DNA from: Sphingomonas gei
GTDB taxonomy: Bacteria; Pseudomonadota; Alphaproteobacteria; Sphingomonadales; Sphingomonadaceae
Length of the DNA: 64,000 nucleotides
Direction of reading: 5' to 3'
NCBI RefSeq assembly: GCF_004792685.1
Contig: NZ_SRXT01000001.1
Location: 496,001-560,000 of the forward strand
The position numbers were made by a program, and so were the translations under genes. Shown in pieces: positions 47,220 to 56,055 of the stretch. Under the pieces are notes generated by a model, which was not told the origin of the DNA, searched no databases, and saw only the letters and a program-made list of their open reading frames with translations. The first letter of the stretch is position 1. The number at the start of each line of letters is the position of its first letter.

Positions 47220-47867
47220 CTACGCACGATCTCCAAAATCGATCATTTTGCCGATTCCTTCCGGTATATCTACCCAGACCGTCGGCTGACCTGAACTCGT
47301 CCAAGCCATCCTGTATTCTTCCTGCCAGGAGTCTGCTTCCGATTTCATAAAATGCCCTCGGTCCTCATTGTTTGTATACCGAACAGAGCCTGAAACCGAT
47401 TTCTTCCCAAGGACCTCGTCTAAACTTGACCGAAGACGCTCTAAATCCAGGATCTCAATGGCGCATGACTTCTTGAGCATCGCCATTAAACCTGCAGATA
47501 AAACAGTGCTCATACATAAAATGTAGGCATCCTCCTCAAAATGATCGATTTCAGCATGCTTCACATAGGTAAAGTCATCGTCGCCAAAATCCTTGAAGCC
47601 AATATTATGTATTCTACCCCCTCTTACGTCGGGCCCTAGCTCCAATATTCCGCGGAAATCCGATTTCTTGCACCCAACAAGTCTCGCCTGAAGAACTTCG
47701 TCAGGCGTGAAAATGCCGTCGCGGTGATTAGATAAAAAGGAACTGGCTAGAGAAATTGGGATTTGCCCCCCTCTTTCCCAACTGAGCGCATAATCCTTCT
47801 TTTCAAAGTATTTGAATAACCTGCCTCTGTGCGGGAGCGGCTCGAATAATATGGAGGGCTGGCTCAT
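47220..47867 (-). CDS. Unidentified protein in an AT-richer islet beside tRNA-Ser
   Basis: 215 residues, no signal peptide or membrane segment. Contains KKDYALSWERGGQIPISLASSF and DIPEGIGKMIDF; no known motif. The gene is clearly poorer in GC, with codons such as ATA, AAA and TTA rare in the neighbours, suggesting recent acquisition. It ends 67 bases after the FadR gene and starts 29 bases from the tRNA 3' end. Family not recognised; a defence, effector or immunity role is possible for such orphan genes but there is no evidence. Confidence 0.7.
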   Translation of the reverse strand: MSQPSILFEPLPHRGRLFKYFEKKDYALSWERGGQIPISLASSFLSNHRDGIFTPDEVLQARLVGCKKSDFRGILELGPDVRGGRIHNIGFKDFGDDDFTYVKHAEIDHFEEDAYILCMSTVLSAGLMAMLKKSCAIEILDLERLRSSLDEVLGKKSVSGSVRYTNNEDRGHFMKSEADSWQEEYRMAWTSSGQPTVWVDIPEGIGKMIDFGDRA

Positions 47868-47895
47868 ATGATCCGATCAGCGGTTCAACTCGTTG

Positions 47896-47985
<90 letters not shown>

Positions 47986-48089
47986 GCTGACGCTCCGCTA
48001 TCGCGCCGCGCGGCAGTATGCCAGAAAATCTTGACCGCCTGCCGCGGCAAGGGGTTCATGCCCGGGCGCCGCTGTGCCACAAACGCTTA

Positions 48090-49136
48090 ATGGCTGGTTT
48101 GCGTACGATGTTCGGAAGAATGATGGCCCTCGCGGTCGCGGTGATCGTTGCGAGCCCGGCGGCGGGGCCGGCGATCGCGCAGGACGAGAGCGGCTTCCAG
48201 ACCTATCTCCAGACGCTGGCGCGGCAGGCGATGGCCGAGGGCGTCACCCGGCGGACGGTCGATCTGGTGATCCCGACGCTGACCTATAATGCCCGCGTGG
48301 TCGAGCTCGACCGGCAGCAACCCGAAACCCGGCCCAATGCGCCGATCTCGCCGTTCGAGCCTTATCGGCGCCAGCATGTCGATGCGGCGCGGATCGGGCA
48401 GGGGCGCAGCGCGTACCAGCGCCAACGCCCGCGGCTGGCGCGGATCGAGCGCGAGACGGGCGTACCCGAATCGATCATGGTGGCGATCTGGGGACACGAG
48501 ACCAATTATGGCCGCGTGATGGGCGGGTTCGACTTGCCGCGCGCACTGGCCAGCCTCGCCTACGAAGGGCGGCGGCGCGCGCTGTTCGCCGAGGAGTTCA
48601 TCGCGACGCTCAAGATGATCGATCGCGGGGTGCCGCGCGAGAAGCTGGTCGGCAGCTGGGCGGGCGCGTTCGGCGGGCCGCAATTCCTGCCGAGCGTCTA
48701 TCTGCGGCTCGCCGTGGACGGCGACGGCGACGGGCTCGCCGACATCTGGAGCAGCGAGGCGGACACGCTCGCCTCGATCGCGAATTATTTCGTCAACGCC
48801 GGCTGGCGGCCGGGCCAGCCCTGGGGAGTCGCGGTGCGCGTTCCCGAGGGGTTCGACCGGGGGGCGATCGCGGGGCGAACCAATGCGCCGCGCTGTCCGC
48901 GGGTGCAGGAGCGGCACAGCCGGTGGAAGACGATCGGCGAGTGGCGCGCTTTGGGGCTGACGCCGCAGGGGCGTGCCTGGCCGGCCGACAACGTCCAGGC
49001 GACCTTGCTCGAACCCGACGGGCCCGGAAAGACCGCCTATCTGCTCACCGGCAATTATCGCGTTATCCTCGACTATAATTGCTCGAATTTTTACGCTTTG
49101 TCGGTAGGGCTGCTCGCCGATGAAGTCGAACGCTAG
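48090..49136 (+). CDS. Lytic murein transglycosylase (MltB/SLT_2 family)
   Basis: 348 residues from ATG 48090; another possible start is 48108. Signal peptide (FGRMMALAVAVIVASPAAG), then SLT_2 domain: YQRQRPRLARIERETGVPESIMVAIWGHETNYGRVMGG with the catalytic Glu in WGHETNYG, and SWAGAFGGPQFLPSVYLRLAVDGDGDG. Cleaves glycan strands to 1,6-anhydro-muramyl products. The gene after it encodes an RlpA-type protein overlapping by 17 bases. Confidence 0.87.
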   Translation: MAGLRTMFGRMMALAVAVIVASPAAGPAIAQDESGFQTYLQTLARQAMAEGVTRRTVDLVIPTLTYNARVVELDRQQPETRPNAPISPFEPYRRQHVDAARIGQGRSAYQRQRPRLARIERETGVPESIMVAIWGHETNYGRVMGGFDLPRALASLAYEGRRRALFAEEFIATLKMIDRGVPREKLVGSWAGAFGGPQFLPSVYLRLAVDGDGDGLADIWSSEADTLASIANYFVNAGWRPGQPWGVAVRVPEGFDRGAIAGRTNAPRCPRVQERHSRWKTIGEWRALGLTPQGRAWPADNVQATLLEPDGPGKTAYLLTGNYRVILDYNCSNFYALSVGLLADEVER

Positions 49137-49995
49137 CGCCATCGCTGCCCTTCTCGTCCTCGCCGGTTTCGGCGGGGAGCGAGCCCTTGCCCATATCGGC
49201 CCGCAGGACCGGCCCGGTGCCGGCTATCCCGCGCCGGGTGCCAAACAGGCCGCGCCGCGGCTCGATTACGGGCAGGCGCAGGACGGCTATGCCGATCCCG
49301 CGCCGGAGGCTACCGGCCCACGCGGCACCTCGCAGCGCGCGCCCGGCGAGCAGCGTTACGACGAAGTCGGCTATGCCGCGATCGGCGACGGCGAGGGTGT
49401 CACCGGAGTCCATCCCTCGCTTGCCCCCGATTCGCTGGTCGAAGTGACGTCGCTGGAAAATGGGCGGACGATCGTCGTGCTGGTCACCGCGACCGATCCT
49501 GGCGCGGGCAATCCGATCCGGTTGTCGCCCGGCGCCGCGCGCGAACTCGGCCACGACGGTGGCGGGCGAGTCGCGGTGCGGGTGCGCAAGGTCGCGGCCG
49601 GCCCAGGCGACATGCTCGCCTTGCGTGCCGGCGGCCCCGCCGCGGCGCGTCCCGATACGCCGCCGATCCTGCTCAATGCGCTCCGCAAGCATCTCGGTGC
49701 ACCGGTTGCGGCGGCGCCGGCACCGGTCGAGCGGCCGGCTTATTCGCGTCCCTCCCCCGCGCCGCGCGCTGCCCGCCCGGCATCGGGCGCAGGATTTTAC
49801 GTTCAGATCGCCGCACTTTCTAACGCCCGGAACGCGCAAGCGCTTGCGCAGAGGCTCGGCGGGTCCGTAAAGCAGGGCGGAGGGCTCTATCGCGTGCAGC
49901 TCGGCCCCTTCGCCACACGGGCGCAGGCCGATGCAGCGCGGGGCGGGGCCGCACGCGCGGGTCATGGAGACGCGCGCGTCATCGCCGTCAACTGA
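49120..49995 (+). CDS. rlpA: RlpA-like septal ring protein with SPOR domain
   Basis: 291 residues: signal peptide (SAIAALLVLAGFGGERALA), a proline-rich linker, a double-psi barrel (VHPSLAPDSLVEVTSLENGR, IVVLVTATDPGAGNPIRLSPGAARELG) and a C-terminal SPOR domain (FYVQIAALSNARNAQALAQRL, YRVQLGPFATRAQADAA) that binds denuded septal glycans. The barrel lacks the usual start of RlpA catalytic sites (G-x-A-S-x-Y), so the enzymatic role is uncertain. Confidence 0.8.
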   Translation: MKSNASAIAALLVLAGFGGERALAHIGPQDRPGAGYPAPGAKQAAPRLDYGQAQDGYADPAPEATGPRGTSQRAPGEQRYDEVGYAAIGDGEGVTGVHPSLAPDSLVEVTSLENGRTIVVLVTATDPGAGNPIRLSPGAARELGHDGGGRVAVRVRKVAAGPGDMLALRAGGPAAARPDTPPILLNALRKHLGAPVAAAPAPVERPAYSRPSPAPRAARPASGAGFYVQIAALSNARNAQALAQRLGGSVKQGGGLYRVQLGPFATRAQADAARGGAARAGHGDARVIAVN

Positions 49996-50018
49996 GTAAC
50001 CCGGGGACCCGGACTGCC

Positions 50019-51179
50019 ATGAAGAAGCTTATCGCCGCCTCGATCTTGGCGCTCGCCGTCGCTTATCCGACCACCGCGCAGAACCCGCCCTTCGATACCC
50101 CCGCGCCGATCGCCTATCTCGAGGACCTGTCTTCGGGCGCGGTGCTCTATGCCAAGGATGCCGATCGCCGCATCCCGCCGGCCTCGATGGCGAAGATGAT
50201 GACGGTCTATGTCGCGTTCGACCTGATCAAGCAGGGCAAGCTCAAGCTGAGCGACACCACCACGGTCGCGCCCGAAACCTGGAAGAAGTGGCATTCGCAA
50301 GGCTCGACGATGTTCCTGGCGGTCGGCGAGCAGCCGCGGGTCGAGGATCTGCTCAACGGCATCGTCACGCTGTCGGGCAACGACGCCTGCGTCGTGCTCG
50401 CCGAGAAGATCGCGGGTACCGAGGAAGCGTTCGTCAATCTGATGAACCAGCAGGCCAAGAAGATCGGGCTGAGCAACAGCCAGTTCGGCACCTCGAACGG
50501 CTGGCCCGACGAAGGGCGGACCTACGTGACGGCGCGCGATCTCGCGCACCTCGCCAAGGCGACGATCCAGGATCATCCACAACTCTACAAGCAATTCTAC
50601 AGCCGCACGTCCTACACCTGGGGCAAGACGCTGGGTGCCGGCGCGGACATCGTCCAGGGCAATCGCGATCCGCTGCTCGGGCGGGTCGCAGGTGCCGACG
50701 GGCTCAAGACCGGGCATACCGACGAAGCGGGCTATGGCTTCACCGGCTCGGCCGACCAGAACGGCCGGCGGCTGGTGATGGTCGTCGCCGGGCTCAGCAC
50801 CTATGGCCAGCGCGCCGAGGAATCGGTGCGCTTCATGCAATGGGGCTTCCGCGCGTGGAGCCCGCTGGCGATCGCGTCGAAAGGCAAGAGGATCGGCGAC
50901 GTCGAAGTGCAGGGCGGCGGCGCGGGCAGCGTCGGCGTGGTCGCGCCGCGCGCGCTCAACGCGACGGTGCCCGCGGGCACGTCGCCGAAGCTCACCGGCA
51001 AGCTGGTCTATCTCGGCCCGGTCAAGGCGCCGATCAAGGCGGGTGCGCACATCGCCGACCTGGTCGTCGAGACGCCGGGCATGCCGACCCAGACGCTGCC
51101 GCTGGTCGCCGAAGCCGATGTCGGCGAGGCGGGGTTCTTCCGGCGGGTGTGGCTCGGGCTGACGTCGCTGTTCGGCTAA
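50019..51179 (+). CDS. dacC: D-alanyl-D-alanine carboxypeptidase (PBP5/6 family)
   Basis: 386 residues with signal peptide (KKLIAASILALAVAYPTTAQ). Serine site SMAK at 56-59, second motif SGNDAC, third motif KTGHTDEAG, followed by a beta-rich C-terminal domain (PBP5_C) and an amphipathic membrane-binding end (GFFRRVWLGLTSLFG). Trims terminal D-Ala from pentapeptides. Forms a cell-wall cluster with the two genes before it. Confidence 0.93.
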   Translation: MKKLIAASILALAVAYPTTAQNPPFDTPAPIAYLEDLSSGAVLYAKDADRRIPPASMAKMMTVYVAFDLIKQGKLKLSDTTTVAPETWKKWHSQGSTMFLAVGEQPRVEDLLNGIVTLSGNDACVVLAEKIAGTEEAFVNLMNQQAKKIGLSNSQFGTSNGWPDEGRTYVTARDLAHLAKATIQDHPQLYKQFYSRTSYTWGKTLGAGADIVQGNRDPLLGRVAGADGLKTGHTDEAGYGFTGSADQNGRRLVMVVAGLSTYGQRAEESVRFMQWGFRAWSPLAIASKGKRIGDVEVQGGGAGSVGVVAPRALNATVPAGTSPKLTGKLVYLGPVKAPIKAGAHIADLVVETPGMPTQTLPLVAEADVGEAGFFRRVWLGLTSLFG

Positions 51180-51215
51180 TCGCTTGCCGCTCCCCGGCAG
51201 GGAGGGGATAGCAGC

Positions 51216-52196
51216 ATGATGCTCCTCGGCAACGAATCCGCGCGCGACGCGCTTGCCGCCGCCATGGCCAGCGGCGTGCTCCACCATGCCTGGCTGATCG
51301 CCGGACCCGAAGGGGTAGGGAAGGGCAGTTTCGCGCGCCAGGCGGCGGCGCGGATGCTGGCCGAGGCGAGCGAGCCGCAGAAGCTCGGTCCCGGCTGGGA
51401 CGTGCCCGAGACCACCCAGACCGCGCATCTGATCGCCGCGGGCGCGCATCCCGATTATCGCGAGCTGGTGCGGCTGCCCAAGGATGCCGCCAAGCCCGAC
51501 GAGGCGCTCGCCCGCTCGATCACCATCGCACAGGTGCGCAGCCTGCAGCCGCTGTTCGCGACCAAGCCCTCGCTGAGCAGCCGCCGCGTGATCGTGATCG
51601 ACTCGATCGACGATCTCGAGCGCGGCGGCGCCAATGCGCTGCTCAAGAACCTCGAGGAGCCGCCGGCGGGGACGATCTTCCTGCTGGTCAGCCATGCGCC
51701 CGGGCAATTGCTGCCGACGATCCGCTCGCGCTGCCGATTGCTGCGGTTCGAAGCGCTCGCCGCCGAGCAGATCGCCGGCATTCTGCGCGACGCCATCCCC
51801 GATGCGAGCCGGAGCGAGATCGACGCGCTGGTCCGCGCCGGCGAAGGCTCGCCGGGGCGCGCCCTCGGATTTGCGGGGCTCGATCTGGCCGCGCTGGAGC
51901 GCGACATGGCGGTGCTGGCGGAAACCGGCGACCCATCCAACGCCGTGCGCTCACGGCTGGCCAAAGCGCTCGGCGTCAAGGCGGCGCAACCGCGCTACGA
52001 GGCGTTCCTGCACCGCGCGCCGAGCTTCATCGCCGAGCAGGCCCGAACGCGATCGGGAGAACCGCTGCGAATAGCGCTCGACGCCTATGCTGCGGCACGC
52101 GAGTTGGGGCCCGCCGCGACCGGGCTTTCGCTCGATGCCGCGGCGACGGTGTTCGAAATGTCGGGGCTGATCGCGCGGCTGGCGACGCGCGCTTGA
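51216..52196 (+). CDS. holB: DNA polymerase III delta-prime subunit
   Basis: 326 residues; clamp-loader subunit. NTPase-like start AWLIAGPEGVGKGSFARQAA (a Walker-A-like segment at about 25-36), VIVIDSIDDLERGGANALLKNLEEPPAGTIFLLVSHAPGQLLPTIRSRC (DEAD-like box and the arginine finger SRC), and a C-terminal collar domain. It stands 36 bases behind dacC; tmk, often next to holB in proteobacteria, is not between them. Confidence 0.92.
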   Translation: MMLLGNESARDALAAAMASGVLHHAWLIAGPEGVGKGSFARQAAARMLAEASEPQKLGPGWDVPETTQTAHLIAAGAHPDYRELVRLPKDAAKPDEALARSITIAQVRSLQPLFATKPSLSSRRVIVIDSIDDLERGGANALLKNLEEPPAGTIFLLVSHAPGQLLPTIRSRCRLLRFEALAAEQIAGILRDAIPDASRSEIDALVRAGEGSPGRALGFAGLDLAALERDMAVLAETGDPSNAVRSRLAKALGVKAAQPRYEAFLHRAPSFIAEQARTRSGEPLRIALDAYAAARELGPAATGLSLDAAATVFEMSGLIARLATRA

Positions 52197-52222
52197 CGTT
52201 CACGTAAGGGTAAAGCTATAGG
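52193..52222 (+). promoter_or_regulatory. Putative MerR-type promoter/operator overlapping the holB stop
   Basis: TTGACG (52193-52198) and TATAGG (52217-52222) are spaced 18 bases apart. The imperfect palindrome TGACGTTCACGTAA lies over the -35 (52194-52207), similar to LiuR-like ACGTxxACGT sites. It would drive the MerR gene starting at 52229. Confidence 0.4.
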
Positions 52223-52228
52223 CCAGGC

Positions 52229-52654
52229 ATGAACGCTGCCGCCTTTCCCCTCGAGGCCCTGGCGCCTATCGAGCCCCGTCCCGAGCAGGACACTTTCTCC
52301 ATTTCGGATCTCTGCGCCGAGTTCGCGGTCACCCCGCGCGCGCTGCGCTTCTATGAGGATGAGGGGCTGATCGGCCCCGAGCGGCGCGGCACCCAGCGCA
52401 TCTATTCGCACGCCGATCGCGCGCGGCTTGCCTGGATCCTGCGCGGCAAGCGGGTCGGCTTCAGCCTTGGCGAAATCAAGGAGATGATCGATCTCTACGA
52501 TGTCGGCGACGGCCGCCGGGTGCAGAAGCAAGTCACGCTCGAACGCTGCCGCGACCGTATCGAACTGCTCGAAAACCAGAAGCGCGACATCGACGCGCAC
52601 ATCGCCGAGCTCCAGCAATTCGTCGAACTGCTCCAAAGCAGCGACGCTCACTGA
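52229..52654 (+). CDS. MerR family transcriptional regulator
   Basis: 141 residues. [35 protein letters not shown], then a wing and a dimerisation coiled coil ([27 protein letters not shown]). No cysteine pair of metal-sensing MerRs, so it is a LiuR-like regulator of acyl-CoA catabolism. The next gene is an acyl-CoA dehydrogenase 10 bases away, presumably its target along with itself. Confidence 0.88.
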   Translation: MNAAAFPLEALAPIEPRPEQDTFSISDLCAEFAVTPRALRFYEDEGLIGPERRGTQRIYSHADRARLAWILRGKRVGFSLGEIKEMIDLYDVGDGRRVQKQVTLERCRDRIELLENQKRDIDAHIAELQQFVELLQSSDAH

Positions 52655-52664
52655 GGAACCTGAA

Positions 52665-54467
52665 ATGCCGCAATATACGCCGCCGGTGCGCGACACCCGC
52701 TTCATCCTCGATTCGGTGATCGGGCTCGATCGCTACGCAAATCTCCCGGGCTTCCAGAATGCGACCCCCGACGTGGTCGAGGCGATACTCGATCAGGGCG
52801 GCCAGTTCGTCGCCGAAGTGCTGTTCCCGCTCAACTATTCGGGCGACCAGCAGGGTTGCACGCGCCATGACGACGGCAGCGTCACCACGCCCGACGGCTT
52901 CAAGGAGGCCTATAAGGCGTTTGTCGAGAGCGGCTGGGGCACCTTGAGCGCTCCGGAGGCGTTTGGCGGGCAGGAGATGCCGCATCTCGTCTCGACGGCA
53001 TTCCAGGAATATATGATCTCGGCCAACATGGCGTTCGCGATGTATCCGGGGCTGACCCATGGCGCGATCGCGGCACTGCTGGTCAAGGGCTCGGACGAGC
53101 AGAAAGCCAAATACGTGCCCAAGATGGTGTCGGGCGAGTGGGGCGGGACGATGAACCTCACCGAGCCGCATTGCGGCACCGATCTCGGGCTGATCCGGAC
53201 GCGTGCCGAGCCCAATGCCGATGGCAGCTGGTCGATCACCGGCACCAAGATCTTCATCTCGTCGGGCGAGCATGACCTGACCAGCAACATCATCCATCTG
53301 GTGCTCGCCAAGACCCCCGGCGCCCCCGAGAGCAGCAAGGGCATCTCGCTGTTCGTCGTGCCCAAGTTCATGGTCGGTGACGACGGCTCGCTCGGAGATC
53401 GCAACGCCGTCACTTGCGGCTCGATCGAGCACAAGATGGGCATCCACGCCAATTCGACGTGCGTGATGAATTACGACGGCGCCACCGGCTGGCTGGTCGG
53501 CGACGAGATGAAGGGTCTCGCCGCGATGTTCATCATGATGAACGCGGCGCGGCTCGGCGTCGGCTTGCAGGGGCTCGGTGTCGCCGAGACCGCCTATCAG
53601 AACGCGGTCCAATACGCGCATGACCGCCGCCAGGGCCGCGCGCTCACCGGCCCGGCCGATCCCCAGGAAAAGGCGGATACCTTGTTCGTCCATCCGGACG
53701 TGCGCCGCATGCTTATGGAAGCCAAGGCACAGACCGAGGGGCTTCGCGCGCTTTGCCTGTGGGGGGCGCTCCAGGTCGATCTCGAGCATGCCGCGCCAAG
53801 CGAGGAGGAGCGTCAACTCGCCGCGGACTTGATCGGGCTGCTCACGCCGGTGATCAAGGGCGTCGGCACCGATATCGGCTACAAGGTCGCGACCGACAGC
53901 CAGCAGGTCTATGGCGGGCATGGCTACATCGCCGAATGGGGCATGGAGCAATATGTCCGCGATGCCCGCATCTCGATGATCTACGAAGGCACCAACGGCG
54001 TGCAGGCAATGGATCTGATCGGCCGCAAGCTCGCGCAGAATGGCGGGCGTGCGGTGCAGGCCTTCTTCCGTGTCGTCACCGAGGAGATCGCCGCGGCCAA
54101 GACCGACGAGAAGCTCGAGTGCTTCGCCGAAGCGCTCGGAAAGGCGCTCGGCCATCTCCAGGGCGCGACGATGTGGCTGGCGGCCAACGGCTTCCAGAAC
54201 CCCAACCATGTCGGCGCGGGCGCTTACCCGTATATGCAACTAACCGGCACCGTGGCGCTCGGCCTGATGTGGCTGCGCATGGCTAAGGCGGCAGCCGAGG
54301 CGCTTGCCGCGGGTGCCGAGAATGCCAAGTTCCTGGAGGCCAAACTGGTAACCGCGCGCTTCTATGCCGAGCGTTTCCTCCCCGACGCCGGCGCGCTGCG
54401 CCGCAAGGTCGAAAGCGGCAGCGACGCCGTGATGGCGCTCGATCCGGAGATGTTCCGGGCAGCGTAG
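52665..54467 (+). CDS. Acyl-CoA dehydrogenase (DmdC-like)
   Basis: 600 residues from ATG 52665. Length and the extra C-terminal domain are those of the 3-methylmercaptopropionyl-CoA dehydrogenase-like class. FAD/substrate motifs [13 protein letters not shown] and [33 protein letters not shown]; catalytic Glu441 in [12 protein letters not shown]. Oxidises an acyl-CoA with electron transfer to ETF. Exact substrate cannot be read; the MerR neighbour fits a fatty- or branched-chain-acid route. Confidence 0.9.
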   Translation: MPQYTPPVRDTRFILDSVIGLDRYANLPGFQNATPDVVEAILDQGGQFVAEVLFPLNYSGDQQGCTRHDDGSVTTPDGFKEAYKAFVESGWGTLSAPEAFGGQEMPHLVSTAFQEYMISANMAFAMYPGLTHGAIAALLVKGSDEQKAKYVPKMVSGEWGGTMNLTEPHCGTDLGLIRTRAEPNADGSWSITGTKIFISSGEHDLTSNIIHLVLAKTPGAPESSKGISLFVVPKFMVGDDGSLGDRNAVTCGSIEHKMGIHANSTCVMNYDGATGWLVGDEMKGLAAMFIMMNAARLGVGLQGLGVAETAYQNAVQYAHDRRQGRALTGPADPQEKADTLFVHPDVRRMLMEAKAQTEGLRALCLWGALQVDLEHAAPSEEERQLAADLIGLLTPVIKGVGTDIGYKVATDSQQVYGGHGYIAEWGMEQYVRDARISMIYEGTNGVQAMDLIGRKLAQNGGRAVQAFFRVVTEEIAAAKTDEKLECFAEALGKALGHLQGATMWLAANGFQNPNHVGAGAYPYMQLTGTVALGLMWLRMAKAAAEALAAGAENAKFLEAKLVTARFYAERFLPDAGALRRKVESGSDAVMALDPEMFRAA

Positions 54468-54555
54468 TTCGCGGTTCGCACCGTCATGCAGCCTCCGTCC
54501 TTCCCCGCTCTGCAAGTGGAGTGTGAAGTCGGAGCGGACTCGTACAAAAAAAGCG

Positions 54556-54585
54556 CACCCCCGCGAAAGCGGGGGCCCATCTCCT
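54556..54585. repeat. Left arm of a family-A palindrome, split by the IS630-family element
   Basis: Contains CCCCCGC-GAAA-GCGGGGG as a tight hairpin, followed by CCCATCTCCT. Its partner arm at about 55680-55710 (GGGTCCCCGCTTTCGCGGGG) is its near complement over about 25 of 30 positions. The arms would be about 50 bases apart without the insertion. Confidence 0.75.
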
Positions 54586-54598
54586 GAGTGCGCGCCTA

Positions 54599-55646
54599 GA
54601 GTCATTTTCTGATTGATTGAATCGAAAGGGGATTCCCAAGTGGGTTGAGCTCTGATTCAACCTGCTGGCTGGGGCTGGAGGCCAGCGGGCATGGCGAGAC
54701 CCTATTCGAATGATCTTCGTGAGCGAGTTGCGGTGGCGGTGGCGTCTGGTCGGAGCTGCCGGGAGGTGTCGTCGCTGTTCGGGGTGAGCGTCGCGAGCGT
54801 GGTGAAGTGGTCGCAGCGTCATCGGGCGACGGGCACGGCGGCATCGCGCCAGATGGGTGGGCACCGCAAGCGGTTGCTTGAGCCGCACCGGGCATTGGTG
54901 ATCGGTCGGGTGAAGGCAGTGCCCGACATCACGCTCAAGGCGCTGGTGGCCGAGCTGGCCGAACAGGGCATAGCAACCAGCACGGTATCGGTGTGGCGGT
55001 TGGTGCGCTCGGAAGGGCTGCGCTTCAAAAAAAACGCTGTTCGCCGTCGAGCAGCTGCGGCCGAAGATCGCGCGACGGCGCGCGCAGTGGAAGAAGTATC
55101 AGGGCCGGCTTGACCCCAGGCGCCTGGTCTTCATCGACGAGACCTGGGCCAAGACCAACATGACGCCGATCCGGGGCTGGGCACCGCGCGGCCGCAAGCT
55201 TGTCGCTCGCGCACCGTTCGGCAAATGGCACACGCTGACCTTCCTTGCAGCACTGCGTCACGACCGGATCGATGCGCCCTGCGTCCTCGACGGACCGATC
55301 AATGGCCTCAGCTTCACCGCATGGGTCGAGCAGTTCCTCGTGCCCACGCTCAACCCCGGCGACGTCGTCATCATGGACAACCTCGGCAGCCACAAGGGCC
55401 AGGCCGTCCGCAAGGCGATCCGCTCAGCCGGAGCAAAACTGCTGTTCCTGCCGCCCTACTCGCCCGATCTGAACCCGATCGAGCAGGTCTTCGCCAAGCT
55501 CAAGCTGTTGCTCCGAAAGGCTGCCGAACGCTCCGTCCATGCAACTTGGCGCCGCATCGGGACCCTCCTCGACGCCTTCCCTCCACACGAATGCGCCAAC
55601 TACCTCAGAAACTCCGGCTACGCTTCAACCTAAGTGGAAACGAGTC
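54599..55646 (+). mobile_element. IS630-family insertion sequence
   Basis: 1048 bases flanked by the target dinucleotide TA (54597-54598, 55647-55648), as expected for the family. Terminal inverted repeats match at about 17 of 26 positions (left GAGTCATTTTCTGATTGATT, right end reversed GACTCGTTTCCACTTAGGTT). It carries one transposase gene in two overlapping phases. The flanking arms of a palindromic repeat show it landed in that repeat's loop. Confidence 0.9.
54691..55633 (+). CDS. IS630-family transposase, two frames joined at an A8 run
   Basis: The first frame (54691-55113, 140 residues) holds the HTH part: NDLRERVAVAVASGRSCREVSSLFGVSVASVVKWSQRH, then EGLRFKK. At A8 (about 55027-55034) a one-base shift is needed to continue into TLFAVEQLRPKIARRRAQW... 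in the other frame (stop 55633). The catalytic part shows FIDETWAKTNM (D), IMDNLGSHKG (D) and PPYSPDLNPIEQVFAKLK (E). Removing one A restores the usual fused protein, so this is either programmed slippage or an inactivating mutation. Confidence 0.85.
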
Positions 55647-56055
55647 TAGACGCACCGGATGCTCGTGCGGATATCGTGGGAGAAGGGTCCCCGCTTTCGC
55701 GGGGATGAAGACAGTGAGGATGATGCGCTGGCCATATTCAAGGGCTGAAACGTCCTCAAGCTGGTGCCGCTATCTGCTTCCCTTTCAGGGAGCGCGTGCG
55801 TTTGAGGCTACAACCTGAAGCTGCCGCTGGGCGTTGCAATGTAGGATTTCGTCTGCTTGCATCGGCGCGCGGACTGCCATCCGCCGCTCTTTGATCCTGT
55901 CAAACGATCACCGGAAACCGCCCTTATCCGCGCAAGATAATTACGAGATTCAGTGCGTTTCCGTGAAAAGAGTCAATTCAAGCGCAAAAAAACCGCGTTT
56001 CGAGTCAAGCAGAGTCAAGCAGATCGCGCCGACTCGAATATCGGAATACCCCGCC
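55647..56055. other. Intergenic region with palindrome arm, GANTC cluster and short direct repeats
   Basis: No credible gene in 409 bases. It holds the right arm of the split palindrome (about 55680-55710), five GANTC sites between 55947 and 56035, a 10-base direct repeat GAGTCAAGCA twice in tandem (56002-56021), and the 29-base motif at 55955-55983. It is a convergent space between the acyl-CoA dehydrogenase/IS and the cell-wall hydrolase. Confidence 0.6.
55955..55983 (+). repeat. 29-base motif, copy 1
   Basis: Begins GCGTTTCCG, ends GAGTCAATTCAAGC; 26 of 29 bases equal the minus-strand copy at 61768-61796. Contains one GANTC site. Function unknown. Confidence 0.6.
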
